A stretch of DNA of 64,000 nucleotides. Origin: Heliopora coerulea (lineage: Eukaryota; Cnidaria; Anthozoa; Scleralcyonacea; Helioporidae). Below the pieces are notes generated by a model, which had not been told where the DNA came from, made no database searches, and was given only the letters and a program-made list of their open reading frames with translations. The stretch is from the NCBI GenBank assembly GCA_030142905.1, contig JASJOG010000235.1:186001-250000 (forward strand). The letters are read 5' to 3'. A program made the position numbers and the translations under genes. Of this stretch, positions 30,965 to 42,815 are shown one piece after another (the first letter of the stretch is position 1; the number at the start of each line of letters is the position of its first letter).

Positions 30965-31066
30965 ACCATAAAGCGTTGTATAAAAGAAGAAACGTCTTCT
31001 TTTGTGCCTGTACAGGATATGGAAAATCAGTCTTGTTCAATCAGTTTCTTCAATTTGCTTCAAGGT
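30965..31066 (+). pseudogene. RecQ-like helicase P-loop fragment (unit 1; 55280-55385 in unit 2)
   Basis: Reads YKRRNVFFCACTGYGKSVLF, NQFLQFASR then stop. TGYGKS is a Walker A motif in the form used by RecQ-type helicases (PTGYGKSLIYQ), and the preceding NVFFCAC fits the usual DVxxxxP strand. Only about 30 residues survive. Confidence 0.4.
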
Positions 31067-31985
31067 AGCCAAGCACGTTCAGGAGATATGTTCTGCGTTA
31101 GGATATAGGATCTGACATATCACCGAAAACTCTCCCTTATTCCTTACCAAATTTCGATCTGAAGATTTTATCAACGCCGAAAAACACAGAATGTATGCAT
31201 GAGACGACGTGAATTACAACATATAATTGTAACATATTGTGCGAGTTAATTTTGTTTAATGCGAATAGAATGCAGGTGACTGGAACAACCCAGAACAAGC
31301 TTTTGGATTCCAATGCGCCGACACTTAAAAGGAACTGCACAATCGGCTGCACCGCAAGCTAGAGATTAAGTTGCAGCATGTGGTTTCAAAGCCAATAAAG
31401 CGCTAAAATTGGACCTGGTGCAGTTTCTTGTAGCTCCTATTTACTACTAGGTAGTACTTCCTTTAGGTACGGTGGCTACCATAACCCATGTATCTCAAGT
31501 AATGAATAGAGAATGATTACAAGTGCTGGTTAGGACAAAGAGTATAGAGAAGTAGGAACAAGACTACTAGTGGCCGTTGATATTATAGGAAGGATTCTGT
31601 GTCCTATAGAACACAAGCGACCATTGTCGAACTTTTTTGGAGAATTAATAGTTGTGTAGGTGAAAGGATTTAGAGCTATTTTTGTATAGTTGTGTGAGGA
31701 AATTGTTTTACCTAGGGTTTGGAGGATATTGAATTAGAGCAAGATGACGAAAATTGTAGGTACAGGCAAGGAAATTAAAATTTCATTCCACAATGATACT
31801 GTAAGAATACGCACGTGGGGCCAGGAAATTGATTCATCTATAGTTTAGAAAGTAAAAACTGTTTTGCTGTGTTTATGTAGCCTAATGCATACACGAGTTG
31901 AGGGTTGGGAGAACTCGAAACTGCTGTGCAGTCACATGAGAGTTCTCCCAACCTTTCCAATTAGTAAGACCAGGCCATATAAACG
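31067..31985. other. unrecognised stretch conserved with 55386-56305
   Basis: Small minus ORFs (31137-31352, 55461-55649) share FFWVVPVTCILFALNKINS with their counterparts but change length. No gene assigned. Confidence 0.35.
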
Positions 31986-31989
31986 CTAT

Positions 31990-32215
31990 TTCGGAATCCT
32001 CAGAGATACATGAACAGAAATTCTTCATGATAATCCGACACTGCCAAAGTCAACTGAAAAATATTGACTCGAATGGGGTTTGAACTAGCACTTTTAAGAT
32101 ACGAGTCCGCCGCTGTACCTGTGTTCAACATTTTTCAGTTGACTTTGGCAGTGTCAGATTATCTTGAAAATTTTCTATTAATGCATCTCTGAGGATGGTT
32201 CGGAAATTGAATTGA
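31990..32215. repeat. inverted pair of tRNA(Thr)-type SINEs (unit 1)
   Basis: A minus copy (body 31990-32050, tRNA-like head 32055-32118) faces a plus SINE body (CATTTTTCAGTTGACTTTGG onward). The plus copy lacks its tRNA head. Unit 2 copy at 56310-56520. Confidence 0.65.
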
Positions 32216-32299
32216 AACACTACACATCCTCTTATGGATAAGCGTTAAATTGTCACGAGAATATCTCGTGCGTTTAACTTGGATGAAACTCGCCTCACT

Positions 32300-32450
32300 C
32301 CCCGTAGACTCGATAGTTCAACAGGTAGAGCGGCGGACCGGTATTCCGAAGTTGCGAGTTCAAATCCGGAGCGCGTCAACAGTTTTCAGTTGACTTCGGC
32401 AATGTCATATTATCATGAAAATTTTCTGTTCTATATAAATATAACAAAAC
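32300..32450 (+). mobile_element. tRNA(Thr)-derived SINE (unit 1)
   Basis: Head: AGTTCAACAGGTAGAGC as A box, an arm with CGGA/TCCG whose loop gives a GGT anticodon (Thr), and B box GAGTTCAAATCC. Then the body CAGTTGACTTCGGCAATGTC, ATATTATCATGAAAATTTTC. Unit 2 copy at 56622-56760. Confidence 0.75.
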
Positions 32451-32829
32451 GGTTTTTATTTCTTTCATAAAATAAGGAAAGAGCTACGCAATAATAATAG
32501 CGAACGGCAAACTTTATTTTCAATATGAAATGGGAAGTTCTTGTAATAATGCTCGTAAATCAATCAAAGCTTTCCTTTGGTTGTATCATTGTTCTGGACA
32601 ACGGTTGTCAATTTTGCTCGTTTGGAAGAGACATCCTATCGGGAAAGGATCAATTGATAAAAATCTCTGCTTTCGTGTTTGTTGACATGTAGTACAATGT
32701 TGCATTGTGCATTTGACTTTCCCCATCATTCCGCCAAAGTAATGATTGTCTCGTCTGAAATGTTACGTAAGAAGAACAATTCCTATTTCGATACTTTAAT
32801 CTTTGCTGTCCTTACGTAACCTTTCATTC

Positions 32830-33441
32830 TTAAATAACCAGACTAAGCATTTTTAAGAATGGCTATCCAGATAGATTCCTTGACAGCATCATTAGTTTAT
32901 TCTTAGATAAAGTCCTCACATCCGTCCGTTCTTGACACCTAAACACGTACTGTAGTTTTCTCTGCCTTAGAAAGATCTCCGTTGTTCACAAATCCGAACT
33001 CAACTTAGAAAACTTTTGTCCTCTGCTTTTCAGCAGATTATCATTCGCTTCGTTTTTCGCCCTACTTTCTCTCTATCCAGCTTCTTTCCACTTAAAGACT
33101 GGGTTCTATCTGGTGTGAGATCGCATGTCGTTTATTTATTAATATGTCAATGATGTGATGCATTGCATGTTGGCCAAAGATGCCGACATTTACACTCGCG
33201 CATCTCGGACCACAAGGGGATATCGACTTTAACTGGTAAGAAGTTGGACAGACACCCACTTTCCACCATTTCCTACCACCATCGCGACACTGGTCATCCT
33301 GTAAATCCTAACGATTCTTCCATCTTAACCTCTTTTTCAACTAGTTTGAAACTCCTCCTGAGAGAATGCCCCCTCATTAATAAACTCAAACCTTCCCTTA
33401 AATTACTAATTACGGTTATTTTAATTTTAAACTACATGTAA
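32830..33441 (+). pseudogene. PLE RT thumb plus GIY-YIG-like endonuclease (unit 1)
   Basis: Reads NGYPDRFLDSIISLFLDK, then after frameshifts QIIIRFVFRPTFSLSSFF, LKDWVLSGVRSHVVYLLICQ, a stop, CDALHVGQRCRHLHSRISDH (LHVGQ in place of YIGxT), YHHRDTGHPVNPNDSSILTS and LLLRECPLINKLKPSL. All are PLE endonuclease landmarks. Unit 1 keeps about 120 bp of the RT-EN linker that unit 2 has lost. Confidence 0.7.
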
Positions 33442-33659
33442 TTTTAAACGGTAATTTACTCTTACGTCATTTGCAGTTTTATAGCTTACCTGATTTGCAT
33501 GTAACATATACCGCTAGTCATAAAAATTTTCCACACTCTTATGGCTGTTATACACATTCTGTAGTGGACCCTAACTTTTATTATAAAACCACAACACTGA
33601 AACGGGAATAAGCTGTGTAATCGACTGAGAGTTATGGTAAATAGCTGAGCTGTTCTTTT

Positions 33660-34127
33660 TGCAGAAATTGCTATAAGACTGGTTCGGATATTCGTTTCTA
33701 CAGTTTGCCGCTTAGTAAGCCACGATTGTTGAAGAAATGGCTAGATCGAATTTCTTACTTTTGCATACCGGTCAACAAGTACACCCTTGTGTGCAGTGAG
33801 CATTTCATTGTCAATCCGAAAAGGATAGGTACTAATAATATTCCTAGCATCTTTGCTTGGTTTAAACTGACTACTCCAACCTCTACCAAAGGAGGATCAG
33901 CATTATCCTTTCCATCAAATGACGACAATACTGCCAAGATAGTCGCGATCGGCCCAAGTACCAACCAAATTTCAGAAGAAGAAGACAGTGCGGCGATAGA
34001 CGTTAGTTCGGAGCCCCTTTATCATTTGCATTTAATGGTCGACACAGCCCAGAAAGAATCTTCATTAGGAACTCAAAGACACAGTGAACATGCGCTTGAC
34101 GGCGTCAGGCGTTCACCTTCTGACTGA
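33660..34127 (+). pseudogene. THAP-domain exon (unit 1)
   Basis: A pyrimidine tract ending TTTTTGCAG at 33663 looks like a splice acceptor. In frame after it: NCYKTGSDIRFYSLPLSKPR, LLKKWLDRI, YTLVCSEHF, RIGTNNIPSIFAWF. These are the RFYxLP, Trp, CSxHF and PSIF landmarks of a THAP zinc finger, but the first Cys pair would lie in a missing upstream exon. The rest is acidic and polar to a TGA at 34127. THAP domains bind DNA in transcription factors and P-element-type transposases. The unit boundary follows 17 bases later. Confidence 0.65.
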
Positions 34128-34251
34128 AAAGGACCTTCTGACTAACGGGAAAGATTACTTATCTCCAAACTAAAGCCTTCCCCAGATACTAAAGTATCCC
34201 CCAGATACGAATACAGGCGAACCTGACATTTATTCTCCTCTTGACTTTGAA

Positions 34252-34335
34252 GATGACCGCCGCTAAGGCTGTCGAAACGTCAATCACTTCCACCAAGAGT
34301 CTTTCTCAAGACTACACTAACCTGGACGATTTTTA
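34252..34335 (+). repeat. dispersed PLE-like 3' motif, unit 2 start
   Basis: Nearly identical to 10007-10090, at the same place in the unit. Confidence 0.7.
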
Positions 34336-35040
34336 CGGTCTGTCGACCTACTTTCAGTTTGTGCAATATTTACTTTTATTCTTTCATTTTATTGGTTATC
34401 GCATATGTTAGCATTTGCCTGTCACTATATAATTATCGTCACTGTGTTTGTTATTTATTTCTGAAGATGTTTCAAGCCTTGCGACGAAACTTTAGATCCA
34501 TTAAACAATTTTGAAATTTACTTGTCACTTTTCTATCTAAAATGCCTATCCTTCATATTATATACTGTGCTCTGATATTTGTTACACGTTTACGATTCCC
34601 GCCAGGTGATTCTATCGCTGATATTATAAAGTGTAAACAATATTCTTCGCTTAAGTTGAATAGACGCTGATTTGCATAAATCTCGTGAGTTTTCACGTTC
34701 TGGCAACCTTTTAGCTGAGCTACATAATCACAGCTCCGTCTCAATCGAGTAGCTTTAAAATACAAGTTCTCCGAACGAATTGTTTTGAGTAGCTTTCAAA
34801 AGTAGCTTCGTGACTTCATTCTTCTCTAAGGGAGACTTCTTATACCAGATATTATCGTCTGGATATTGCTGGTGTTTTTTGGTAAAGTAGAATGAAGATT
34901 CTGGTTCATTCATCTACGCAGGATGATGACTTTTGAATATTTTGTAGTACTTAACCGGACAGTGTTCATGGTCAATATTGTTTTAGAAGTATAATAAAAC
35001 AGTCACATTTGCGCAGTCACGTTTTAACTTACTGAAAAGA

Positions 35041-35107
35041 CTGGAAACACTGTTTGACCAGAAATGTTTTAATAAAAATTGTTTCTTGGTCAGAAAGAGT
35101 TTCCAAC
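35041..35107. repeat. 67-nt hairpin, unit 2 (weakened stem)
   Basis: Same position and loop as unit 1, but with several stem substitutions (CTGTTTGACC against GGTCAGAAAGAG), so pairing is less perfect. Confidence 0.65.
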
Positions 35108-36339
35108 TATTCTAATGTAATAAAACACTCATCGTCGAGAAGACTTGTCCTGACCGTGACAAACTTTGCATGATCTCTCCGCTTTCCACACAAGGATTTG
35201 ATTCAGTCAGGATCGTTATCCCAATGAAAAGTCACCCCACTGAAGACGTTGGGATGTATTTCTGGTTCGAAACAAAAATGCAAGGTAAACGGCAACCAGG
35301 TAACAGAATGCGAAGCTACTTGTTTTTGGTCATCCAAAATCATTCAGCGAAACAGTTGTTCGCCTCAGTCTTTCTCATTACTCGGGTGGCTTATGGATGA
35401 TGAACTTTACCGTATTCGACCTGTAATCCTTTCATCAGGATTGTAAAACCTCTCAAGAAAGTTTAAAAGTTTAAAGCAGTCTTCATTTTGGACATTCACC
35501 GTTAAACCTCTGGGCTGAGGAGCCGCTGAATGCTTCGTTGAAGATACGTAAGAGTTGCAGGTCTGTACGCTATTTTTCTTTTTTACGAAAGTTTTACAGA
35601 GGAAAAACAGTACGTCTTTTACTTGTATGTTATGTATTTTTCTGATTTTTGGTCAGCAATAAAAATTCAGAACTCGTTAATTTTTTTTTGTTTATTTCGT
35701 CGGTTTCGTAATTCGTTTCACCTTCGTCACCAAAGTCTTGTACCTCAGGATGAATCCTTAGCATAAATTTCAATCATAGCACTTCTAATGGCCTTTTTTA
35801 ACCAACTTTGAATTTATCAACTTTTTAAGACAAAAATATCAAAACAAAATTTTTCAATCACGAGCAGTCCGCAGTGCCGGTATCCGACCTGACTATCTGA
35901 TAAAAAATCTTTCTTTAAGCTAAATTATTGTAAAGTGTGATTGGAAAACGAGTCGAAATACCTCAAGATCGAAACTATAAAGGATCATGATACGAACACC
36001 CATTGTTTAGCTATAAAATTGTCCGAATGGGTCTCTTATTGTTTATTAAACTGATAAAGGTTGTTCTCCCCAAATGTTTTGTATTAATAAAACAGAATCA
36101 AAATTTTAAACGCAAATATGACGACAAGTAATTTTATATTTAATGAAATAACTTCCAGTTTGAATTGTTGCTCATTCGTGATCAAATTGTGTGTGGGCTT
36201 TTTTATTGCATTCACTCTTTCAGTTATCGTAAGGACAATTTGTCTCTGACAATTTTGAAAACTTATCAATCTTATTTGGATTGTCAAGAAATATATTGGA
36301 AGGGTGGGGGAGGGTTTGTTGCGCATACGAATTTGTTGT

Positions 36340-36640
36340 TTACGTAAGATCTGTAAGTGACAGGAGGCGTTATATTACTGGGTGTTGATTTAATAAGAGA
36401 CGTAAGAGAAGGAAAAGTAGCGACACACTGCGAGTAACAGGCCTATGAGTGACAGGAGGTGTTATATTATTGGGTGTCGACTTAATAAAAGAAGTAAGAG
36501 AAGGAAATGTTGCGACACATTGCGAGTAACAGATTAAGGACGTCGATATCAAACAATGTGTAGTTGAAATAGAGACAGAGAATAGAGCTAAGGCTAGTGA
36601 TCAGTAAACTACTAGGTTTACGAATAAGTAAACTTTTCGA
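36340..36640 (-). pseudogene. PLE C-terminal tail (unit 2), with 90-bp tandem duplication
   Basis: Counterpart of 12130-12430. A segment GTGACAGGAGGCGTTATATT onward occurs twice (36357-36441 and 36450-36532), with several differences between copies; unit 1 has it once. Confidence 0.55.
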
Positions 36641-36680
36641 TGATGTGATTGCGGTAGCTTGGTAATTATGTTCTTAATAC

Positions 36681-36892
36681 ACACGCTCTCAAGCTGTCCT
36701 CTCAGAAAAACTTTCTGAGTCCCTGACGGGAACGAACCCGTAACCTTCTGATCGCCGGTGAGGCGCTTTAACCCTCTGAGTCTTTGTAGCTCAATGGTTA
36801 GAGCGTCTCACCGGCGATCAGAAGGTTACGGGTTCGATTCCCGTCAGGGAATCAGAAAATTCTTCTGAGAGAACAGCTTGAGAGCGTGCTTA
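36681..36892. repeat. tRNA-like foldback element, unit 2 (most compact)
   Basis: Outer arms CACGCTCTCAAGCTGTCCTC and complement GAGAACAGCTTGAGAGCGTG. The inner arms are tRNA-like copies on minus (36717-36776) and plus (36778-36852), touching head to head. Each has B box GGTTCGATTCC or complement; the plus copy has A box TAGCTCAATGG and T-stem ACGGG/CCCGT. Confidence 0.85.
36778..36852 (+). other. tRNA-like sequence (Pol III promoter boxes)
   Basis: Folds with an acceptor-like GAGTC (its partner mutated to GAATC), D arm GCTC/GAGC, and T arm ACGGG/CCCGT around TTCGATT. The anticodon stem has a mismatch and there are two extra bases before the acceptor, so it is a tRNA-derived repeat rather than a functional tRNA. 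Confidence 0.7.
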
Positions 36893-37151
36893 TTAAAAAC
36901 ATAATTACCAAGCTCCGACAAACACATCATTGATTAACATAAAAATAGTCCATATATCGAGACTAGCAGACCGGCAGTCAACGGCATAGCTGACTATAAT
37001 AACGCATTTTATGGGCTGAATAGCACCAAACCCCCGCCGAATTTCCTGCAAAAGTCCTGCTCATTAGCAACTGTAGGACTTCGAGAAATGAGTAACTCAG
37101 AGCTGTTTAGTATTCATAGTTCAGATAGAAGGCTTTGTATTTTATCATCTC

Positions 37152-37445
37152 ATGAATATGGAAATTGAACCAAGTCACCCAACTCCATTAAGCGAACCGT
37201 GTGGAAGCTCTGGCGGCCGGGATTTTGTTCAAGAGCTCTTAGAAGGACCGTTTTCTGGGCGAGGTGTCGCTGAGCAGAAGGAAATAGCTCGTATGCCACG
37301 ACCTACATCGAGGCTTTCCCTTCAAACTACAATGGGCAGAACGCTTAGAAGGTTTCAAGAGTCGTGGTACTCTACGCGGGATTGTTTGTGCGGGTGTAAG
37401 AAAAAGAACGGTTTGTTTTGCTGGCCGTGTCTTCTATTTCGACCG
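37152..37445 (+). CDS. hAT-type transposase exon with TTF zinc finger (unit 2)
   Basis: Starts MNMEIEPSHPTP and reads RTLRRFQESWYSTRDCLCGC, KKKNGLFCWPCLLFRPG, then a strong splice donor (GGGTAAGTCT at 37445). FQxxWYxxxxWLxxSxxxxxxFCxxCLLF is the TTF/zinc-finger start of hAT-family (ZMYM-like) transposases and their domesticated relatives. The RNase-H core is not in the following 4 kb, so this is one exon of a broken or long-intron gene. The open frame past the donor is probably intron. Confidence 0.6.
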
Positions 37446-37871
37446 GGTAAGTCTTCTCCTTGGGTATTAACCGGCTACACAAACATGCATAGTTACACGA
37501 AAGTTGCACACGTTCAAATCATTACTACATCATTTGAATCTCCAAACGAGGATCAAATGCCTGTTAAATACTCAATACCATTCGTGCTATACATACTATG
37601 TCGAATGGCATACCAGCGAAGTAAAGTTGAAAAGGGAAGGTTGGTTGAGGAGCAATGTTTATTGAAGAATACTTTTTTCGATTTTCTAAGAAGATATATG
37701 AATAACGAAGTTCATAGAGTTACTTGTAATTTAAGCTTAAAAAAAATAAAACAGGAAACGGATTCCCTGACAGTAAATTTTGTAGGATGGAAAGGTGATA
37801 TAGTCAGATCTTCAACAAAAAAACAAAGCTTTAAGAATTTGGTAGACTCAAAAAATTCTAAATGTAGTTGA

Positions 37872-38590
37872 TTTAAAAACATTTACTTACAAAGCAAACG
37901 TTGATGAGGTTAAATGATGGTTTATTGAATGTTCCGTTTCAGTTCCTGTGCGCCCACTCAAACCATGAGCACTTGTTATTTCTGAAATGACGCAACGAAA
38001 GTAAATAAGAGTTTCTGGCAAAGAATTTGAATAACAACAAGCTCGATGCCTAGGTTATTTATTTCAGAACTATAGAATATAAATGTTTTAGGTTCGTAAG
38101 TTGCTTTCTGCTTGCGAAGGTCTTTCCCTTAACATTCGATAATACAGGTGAGAGAAGAGAGAAAATAATCAAGATCGTGAGAACAGATATTAGACACGAA
38201 GCTATAGCTACCTATGTACTAGCGCAAAGAGGAGGATTGGCGGAAGGGGGGTGGACAGGTGAGGACAAATCCTTCGGCCTTTCAATAGGTAAGGCCCCAA
38301 AATCAAGGAAAGAAAAAACGCTTGATAACACGAATGACAAAGTGTGAGAGAAAAGGACAACTAATAGATTAAGAAAGAAGACGCGCAGGTGAAATTTTAC
38401 TTCAACAGCTCATTTTTTCCGGACCTGGGGTCAATTTGACCCCTCTAGCCCTCTCTCTACCAACGATCAAAATTGATAACTGCGGACGACAGATGAGATG
38501 CTGGGGATGAAACACTGTAGTGACAGCCAAAAAGACATTGAACTTACTGACTATAGAAATGCTGGGAATGATAGATAAATTAAACGCAGC
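37872..38590. other. unrecognised stretch, counterpart of 16171-16900
   Basis: No shared coding frame. The same purine-rich and GGTAAGGC segments are present. Confidence 0.4.
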
Positions 38591-38599
38591 CATTTTGAC

Positions 38600-39070
38600 C
38601 CGCTATAACGTAATCTTTATTAATTTTCAATTCTTTGTTGACTTAATCTACATTGGAGGGGTTTAAAAATCTAGGTAAACAATGTTTGCTTTATTCACTA
38701 AACTTGAACTAAATCTTACTTTTCAACGGAACAGATAATTGGCTTATAGGTATTGAAAAGAATTTGATAAACGATGGATTGTTTCCTGATGTTGAAGCAT
38801 TTGACAATATTGACCACAATTTTTTATTCTCATATTTTTATAGGTACTGTGAATCAGGAAATTATAATTATATTGATCTTGTTTTTGAACTATAATTGTA
38901 AATAATCTTATTATTAATTTTAAAAAATTTTAAAACTGCTTGTAATTAATTTTAGGTGTGCGATGAAGCCTCCTGGCTGCTACGTATTTATTTTTAATAA
39001 ATCCATCAAATCAATCAATCAATCAATGAACAAGTCAATCAATCAATCATCTAATTAATGAATTAATCAA
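38600..39070 (+). pseudogene. LINE fragment with RT scrap and (ATCA)n tail (unit 2)
   Basis: RT-like NLINDGLFPDVE, FDNIDHNF, then an internal deletion to a LINE 3' UTR (GCGATGAAGCCTCCTGGCTG) and the tail AAATCAATCAATCAATCAAT, typical of CR1/L2-type 3' microsatellites. Confidence 0.55.
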
Positions 39071-42000
39071 TCAAGCATAGTGCCACATCATTGGGCAAGC
39101 AGAGTTGATACTGTAGCATTCCCCTTTAATTAATTTTGTATGCTTTACAGATAAGGTTTTGCTTTCATTGGTTGTTAATGATTTATTAAATTGCCCAGAA
39201 TACAGTCTGAACTGTCAGTTATTAGGCAATGACAAAGTCAGTGACCATTCTTAGCCAATCATGAAAGTCAGGTATAACTTGAATTCAGTATTTGAACCTG
39301 CCTAGTTTATGATCCCGCTGTGACTTTGGTAATAGGGACTAATAATCAGAGCATCAGAAACTACTAGTACTGAAGTCCAAATAGCCTAAGCGAGTGTTGA
39401 ACACTGCCTATGATCTGAACAACCGTTCAAATTTATCTATAAAATAGCTGTAGGCGGTGAATAGCTGGTTATTCATAGAAAATAGCTAAGTAAGGTTGCT
39501 CAAAGAGTTTATACCTCCTTCTGGTTTACGGGCGAGAGAGGTACCAGGCGGGAATCGTAAGCGAAGAATAAATAAAAACCCCAGGAAAAAACATGGAAAA
39601 TAGTAATATTTAAAGGTTCATAGTATACATCTAACGGTTCGTTGCTGCACACAACACCTTTTAAGTCTGCCAATTTTTGTCCGTCCTTTTCACATCAGCA
39701 TTTATTTTCAACAGATAAGCTAATAGAGCTTCTTATTACAAGTTGCAAAAGTGCCAATTAACCAGGGGAAGATTTACTCAGGGAGACAACGAACGTGGGC
39801 TCCCTTTTTTATTAGTTGCCATACGAATTTTTGCTTAGTTACAAAACATAAGCACTAAACATGTTGACTACAACGACGAGTGATGGTTGTTTTCAGATAG
39901 AATTGGAATAACCAGCAAAGAAATGAAAGGGTGAATAGAAGAAATTCCAATTCAATTTACACCGAAAACGACAGTAGCATTAAAATTCTACAACTAGATC
40001 TCTGCATTGTGGAAAGAATTTTTAAAAAAATTTGAATCCCACTTTCCCAAAACTTAGAATCCACAACTGTTAGCGTTGTCTTCATTAGTAATTTGGCCGA
40101 TTTGACGAAAACAGACACTCAGATCGTATAAAGAATTAAATGATCCTTGACTTCTTTAAATCAGTGGTTTTGATCCAGATATCTCGTCTCTTTTTGTCAA
40201 TGCGTACAGAAGAGCTTTAGAACTGTAAAGTACTTTTTATCAAAAATATCAATACGTATATAAATATGACCAAGTTTTCGTTTACGGAATAGAAGTCAAT
40301 GTACAAAATGATCTTGGGAATCTTAACTGTTATAAAAACTGAGCAGGGAAGAGGAATTGCTAAGAATACATCTCAATTTGAATTTATATGAAAAGTTATC
40401 AAACTTTTTTTAAAGGGATGTTTACATGAATCAGGAATGTCAACCTTTTTAGTTAGGCTAAGCAGAAAATCCGAAAGGAAAAATCAGGATCAATGAATCG
40501 GTTTGATTCGATCACAAGCTTAAGGTTTTTGCGCGACAAAGGACGTTTCGAAACCGCAGACGGTGGAGCACCTGCTTAATAATCGGACACATCATAGCAA
40601 AGTTCATTTGACATTAAGCCACCAAATCTAACCCTAAGTCTAAGCCTAACCCAAAGCAAATTTTAATGTTAAAAAACAAAATGAATCATATAAATTATAA
40701 GAAACCTTAACTTTACTCTTTAAAGAAGCTGAAGAAAAATTACAACAGGAAAACGCAAATCAAGACGAACTGTTGCTTGCACGGTTCGATTCATACACTT
40801 GAGCACTATACAACGACATGGAGTTATCCACCAGATCACGCTATCGACTTGCAACTCCCCGGAAAAAAAACAAACTATTAATAGTCTCGCGGGCACAATG
40901 ACTTCTTTTTATGATATGTTATCTAGGTTAATGATGAGTCTGACCATCAAGGATGTGTCTAACGGTATATTATTTCGAAATTAGTTACGACGCACCAAAA
41001 GAAAACCCGCATTACACCAGCGACTACTGCGCCATACTATATCCAAACTAATTTAAATGTGATTTCATGTTTGATCTATATTGGACACAGCACGAAAAAG
41101 AAATTTAGCTGCTTGCTGATTTCAACTCGGTCATGCGGTGAGATCACCTAAATAATTACATCCCAAGTTTAGCAAATTGCAATTTTAACCCAGTTAACTG
41201 AACTTTATTTCTTCTATTTCAACAGCCCAAAACTCATGCAAAACTCATCAACAGTCAGTGATTTCCCATTTGGATAAGTATTTTATGGTTACTTAAATTT
41301 CTTAAATACGATTTCCGATTCATTAGGCTAATGATCTTAGCTGAAAACGTTCGTAGGTCAGTGGCGTTGCCAGACTTTTCAAACTAGGGTAGCACACCAC
41401 CCGTCGGAAAAAAAATTGGAGTTGCACTAAGATTCGGATGCGAGTGGCAAAACATGGAAACCTCAGCAAACCATATTTGCCATACAAAGTCCATTTTTTT
41501 TCATTTACACTATAAAGGCTCGTTTACACTTGCAATTTTGTGCCTCGCGACAGAAATTTTGGAGTATGTATTAAACTGATGAGAGCATAGAGGAAAAACT
41601 TGAACCAATCGAAAACGGATATCTTGTTGCACACACTCTCAAGGGCAGCCTTGAGGAAATGAGGACAGGCTTGTCGACGCGACGTCAACGGGAAGCCTCC
41701 AACTCCCTCGGGAAATTACTGCCCATGACTTGGGCACTGTTGACGTTCTCAAGATTGCGATCACGATTTCATTTTAGTTGTTTTGACGTCCTATCTACAA
41801 CGTGAACAAAATATTGAAGGATACTTCTGTCTGTTCCAGCACGATATGTCAGAGCTAAATCTATCAGTTGTTAAAGTAAAACTATTAGGCTTCGTTAATT
41901 TTGATTGAAGTCTCTTACATTCCATATTCTCACGAAACACAAACACACTTAAATCAGTTCTTTATTTTGTTAGAAAACAATTTTCTGTAGCCATTACGGC

Positions 42001-42815
42001 ATTAACTGCTCTTAATACCCTGATAATTGTGCATTTTAATGTTTTTGTTTCAACAGTAGAGTCACAGGTACAAAATATTTTAGTAAAATACGGAAGCCAC
42101 CAAGTGCAGGAACATTTAGGCAACTGGAACTCACAATCGGGTAGGTTGACTCAAAGTGTTCGAAAAGCTCACTGATACGAGCCTTGTTAAAGCAGAATTC
42201 TGCCTTGCATTCATTTCTTGTTAGGGACTGAGCATATGGAGCAAGCCAGCTGGGTTAACCGCTCGGTTAATTGATCTAGATCAAACTGTTCGTAAACCCA
42301 GCAGGATATCTCGATATGCTTATATTGGTGTGCTTACTTTGTTATCATATACAAGCCAAATTTGTATTTGTTTCAAGGTAATCATGGTAAAACTCTCACT
42401 TTTCCAGTCGTTCATGCTCCAGCTATTTCGAGTAATTTCGTAATGTAATTTTTGAAGCAACCTCGACGCAACCTCGCTCCAAATTCCTCTGCTCGGACTA
42501 GACGTTGCCGTTGACGTTGCCGACGTCATTTCCTAACCTCACTGATATTCCGAGATAGACGAACTAATCGAATTGTACAAAAAGCACTATTCACCTGGGA
42601 GGTATATGGTAATTTAAATTAGTACGCCTTATTTTTTGCGCTTAGTGTAATTTTGTTGGCTGCAGTTATGTTGTGGAATTAGTGGATCTCCTTATGGACC
42701 TGAGTTCTAATTAGGCAGCATTCTGTTTTGTCATCATTTTAATCAAATACTTCAAGAGTTTTCCCTATTTTAGCAACAACATCTAACTGCATGTAATTTA
42801 CTTTACATGTGCTTT
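38925..42815. other. 3.9-kb block present in unit 2 only
   Basis: It begins with the LINE tail, includes the telomere-like repeat copy (40500-40660) and a possible hAT-like end (CAGTGGCGTTGCCAGAC at 41360), and otherwise nothing recognisable. Because the LINE tail is complete only here, deletion from unit 1 is likelier than insertion in unit 2. Confidence 0.5.
40500..40660 (+). repeat. extra copy of a dispersed repeat ending in telomere-like units
   Basis: ACGTTTCGAAACCGCAGACG, GGACACATCATAGCAAA and CTAACCCTAAGTCTAAGCC match 26125-26256 and 52560-52680, but in the unit 2-only block. This is therefore a mobile repeat with a CTAACC-rich 3' tail. Confidence 0.55.

Larger units (their letters stand above)
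9900..34144 (+). repeat. unit 1 of a 24.2-kb tandem repeat
   Basis: From ACGGGAAAG at 9900 the sequence matches 34145 onward (period 24,245) and 58368 onward. The last bases before 34145 match those before 58368. Order and orientation of landmarks are conserved: THAP exon, TSP1 exon, SINEs, minisatellite, PLE fragments. Compared with the other units it carries 26.3-28.9 kb of PLE and AT insertions, and lacks the counterpart of 38.9-42.8 kb. Confidence 0.9.

Noticed and set aside
38402..38593. 63-codon minus frame in unit 2
   Set aside because: Not kept in unit 1 and without a recognisable motif.
41360..42530. hAT-like element from CAGTGGCGTTGCCAGAC to about 42530
   Set aside because: Only one end resembles a hAT terminus. 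I found no matching right end or 8-bp target duplication, and the minus frame at 42320-42529 is not a transposase.
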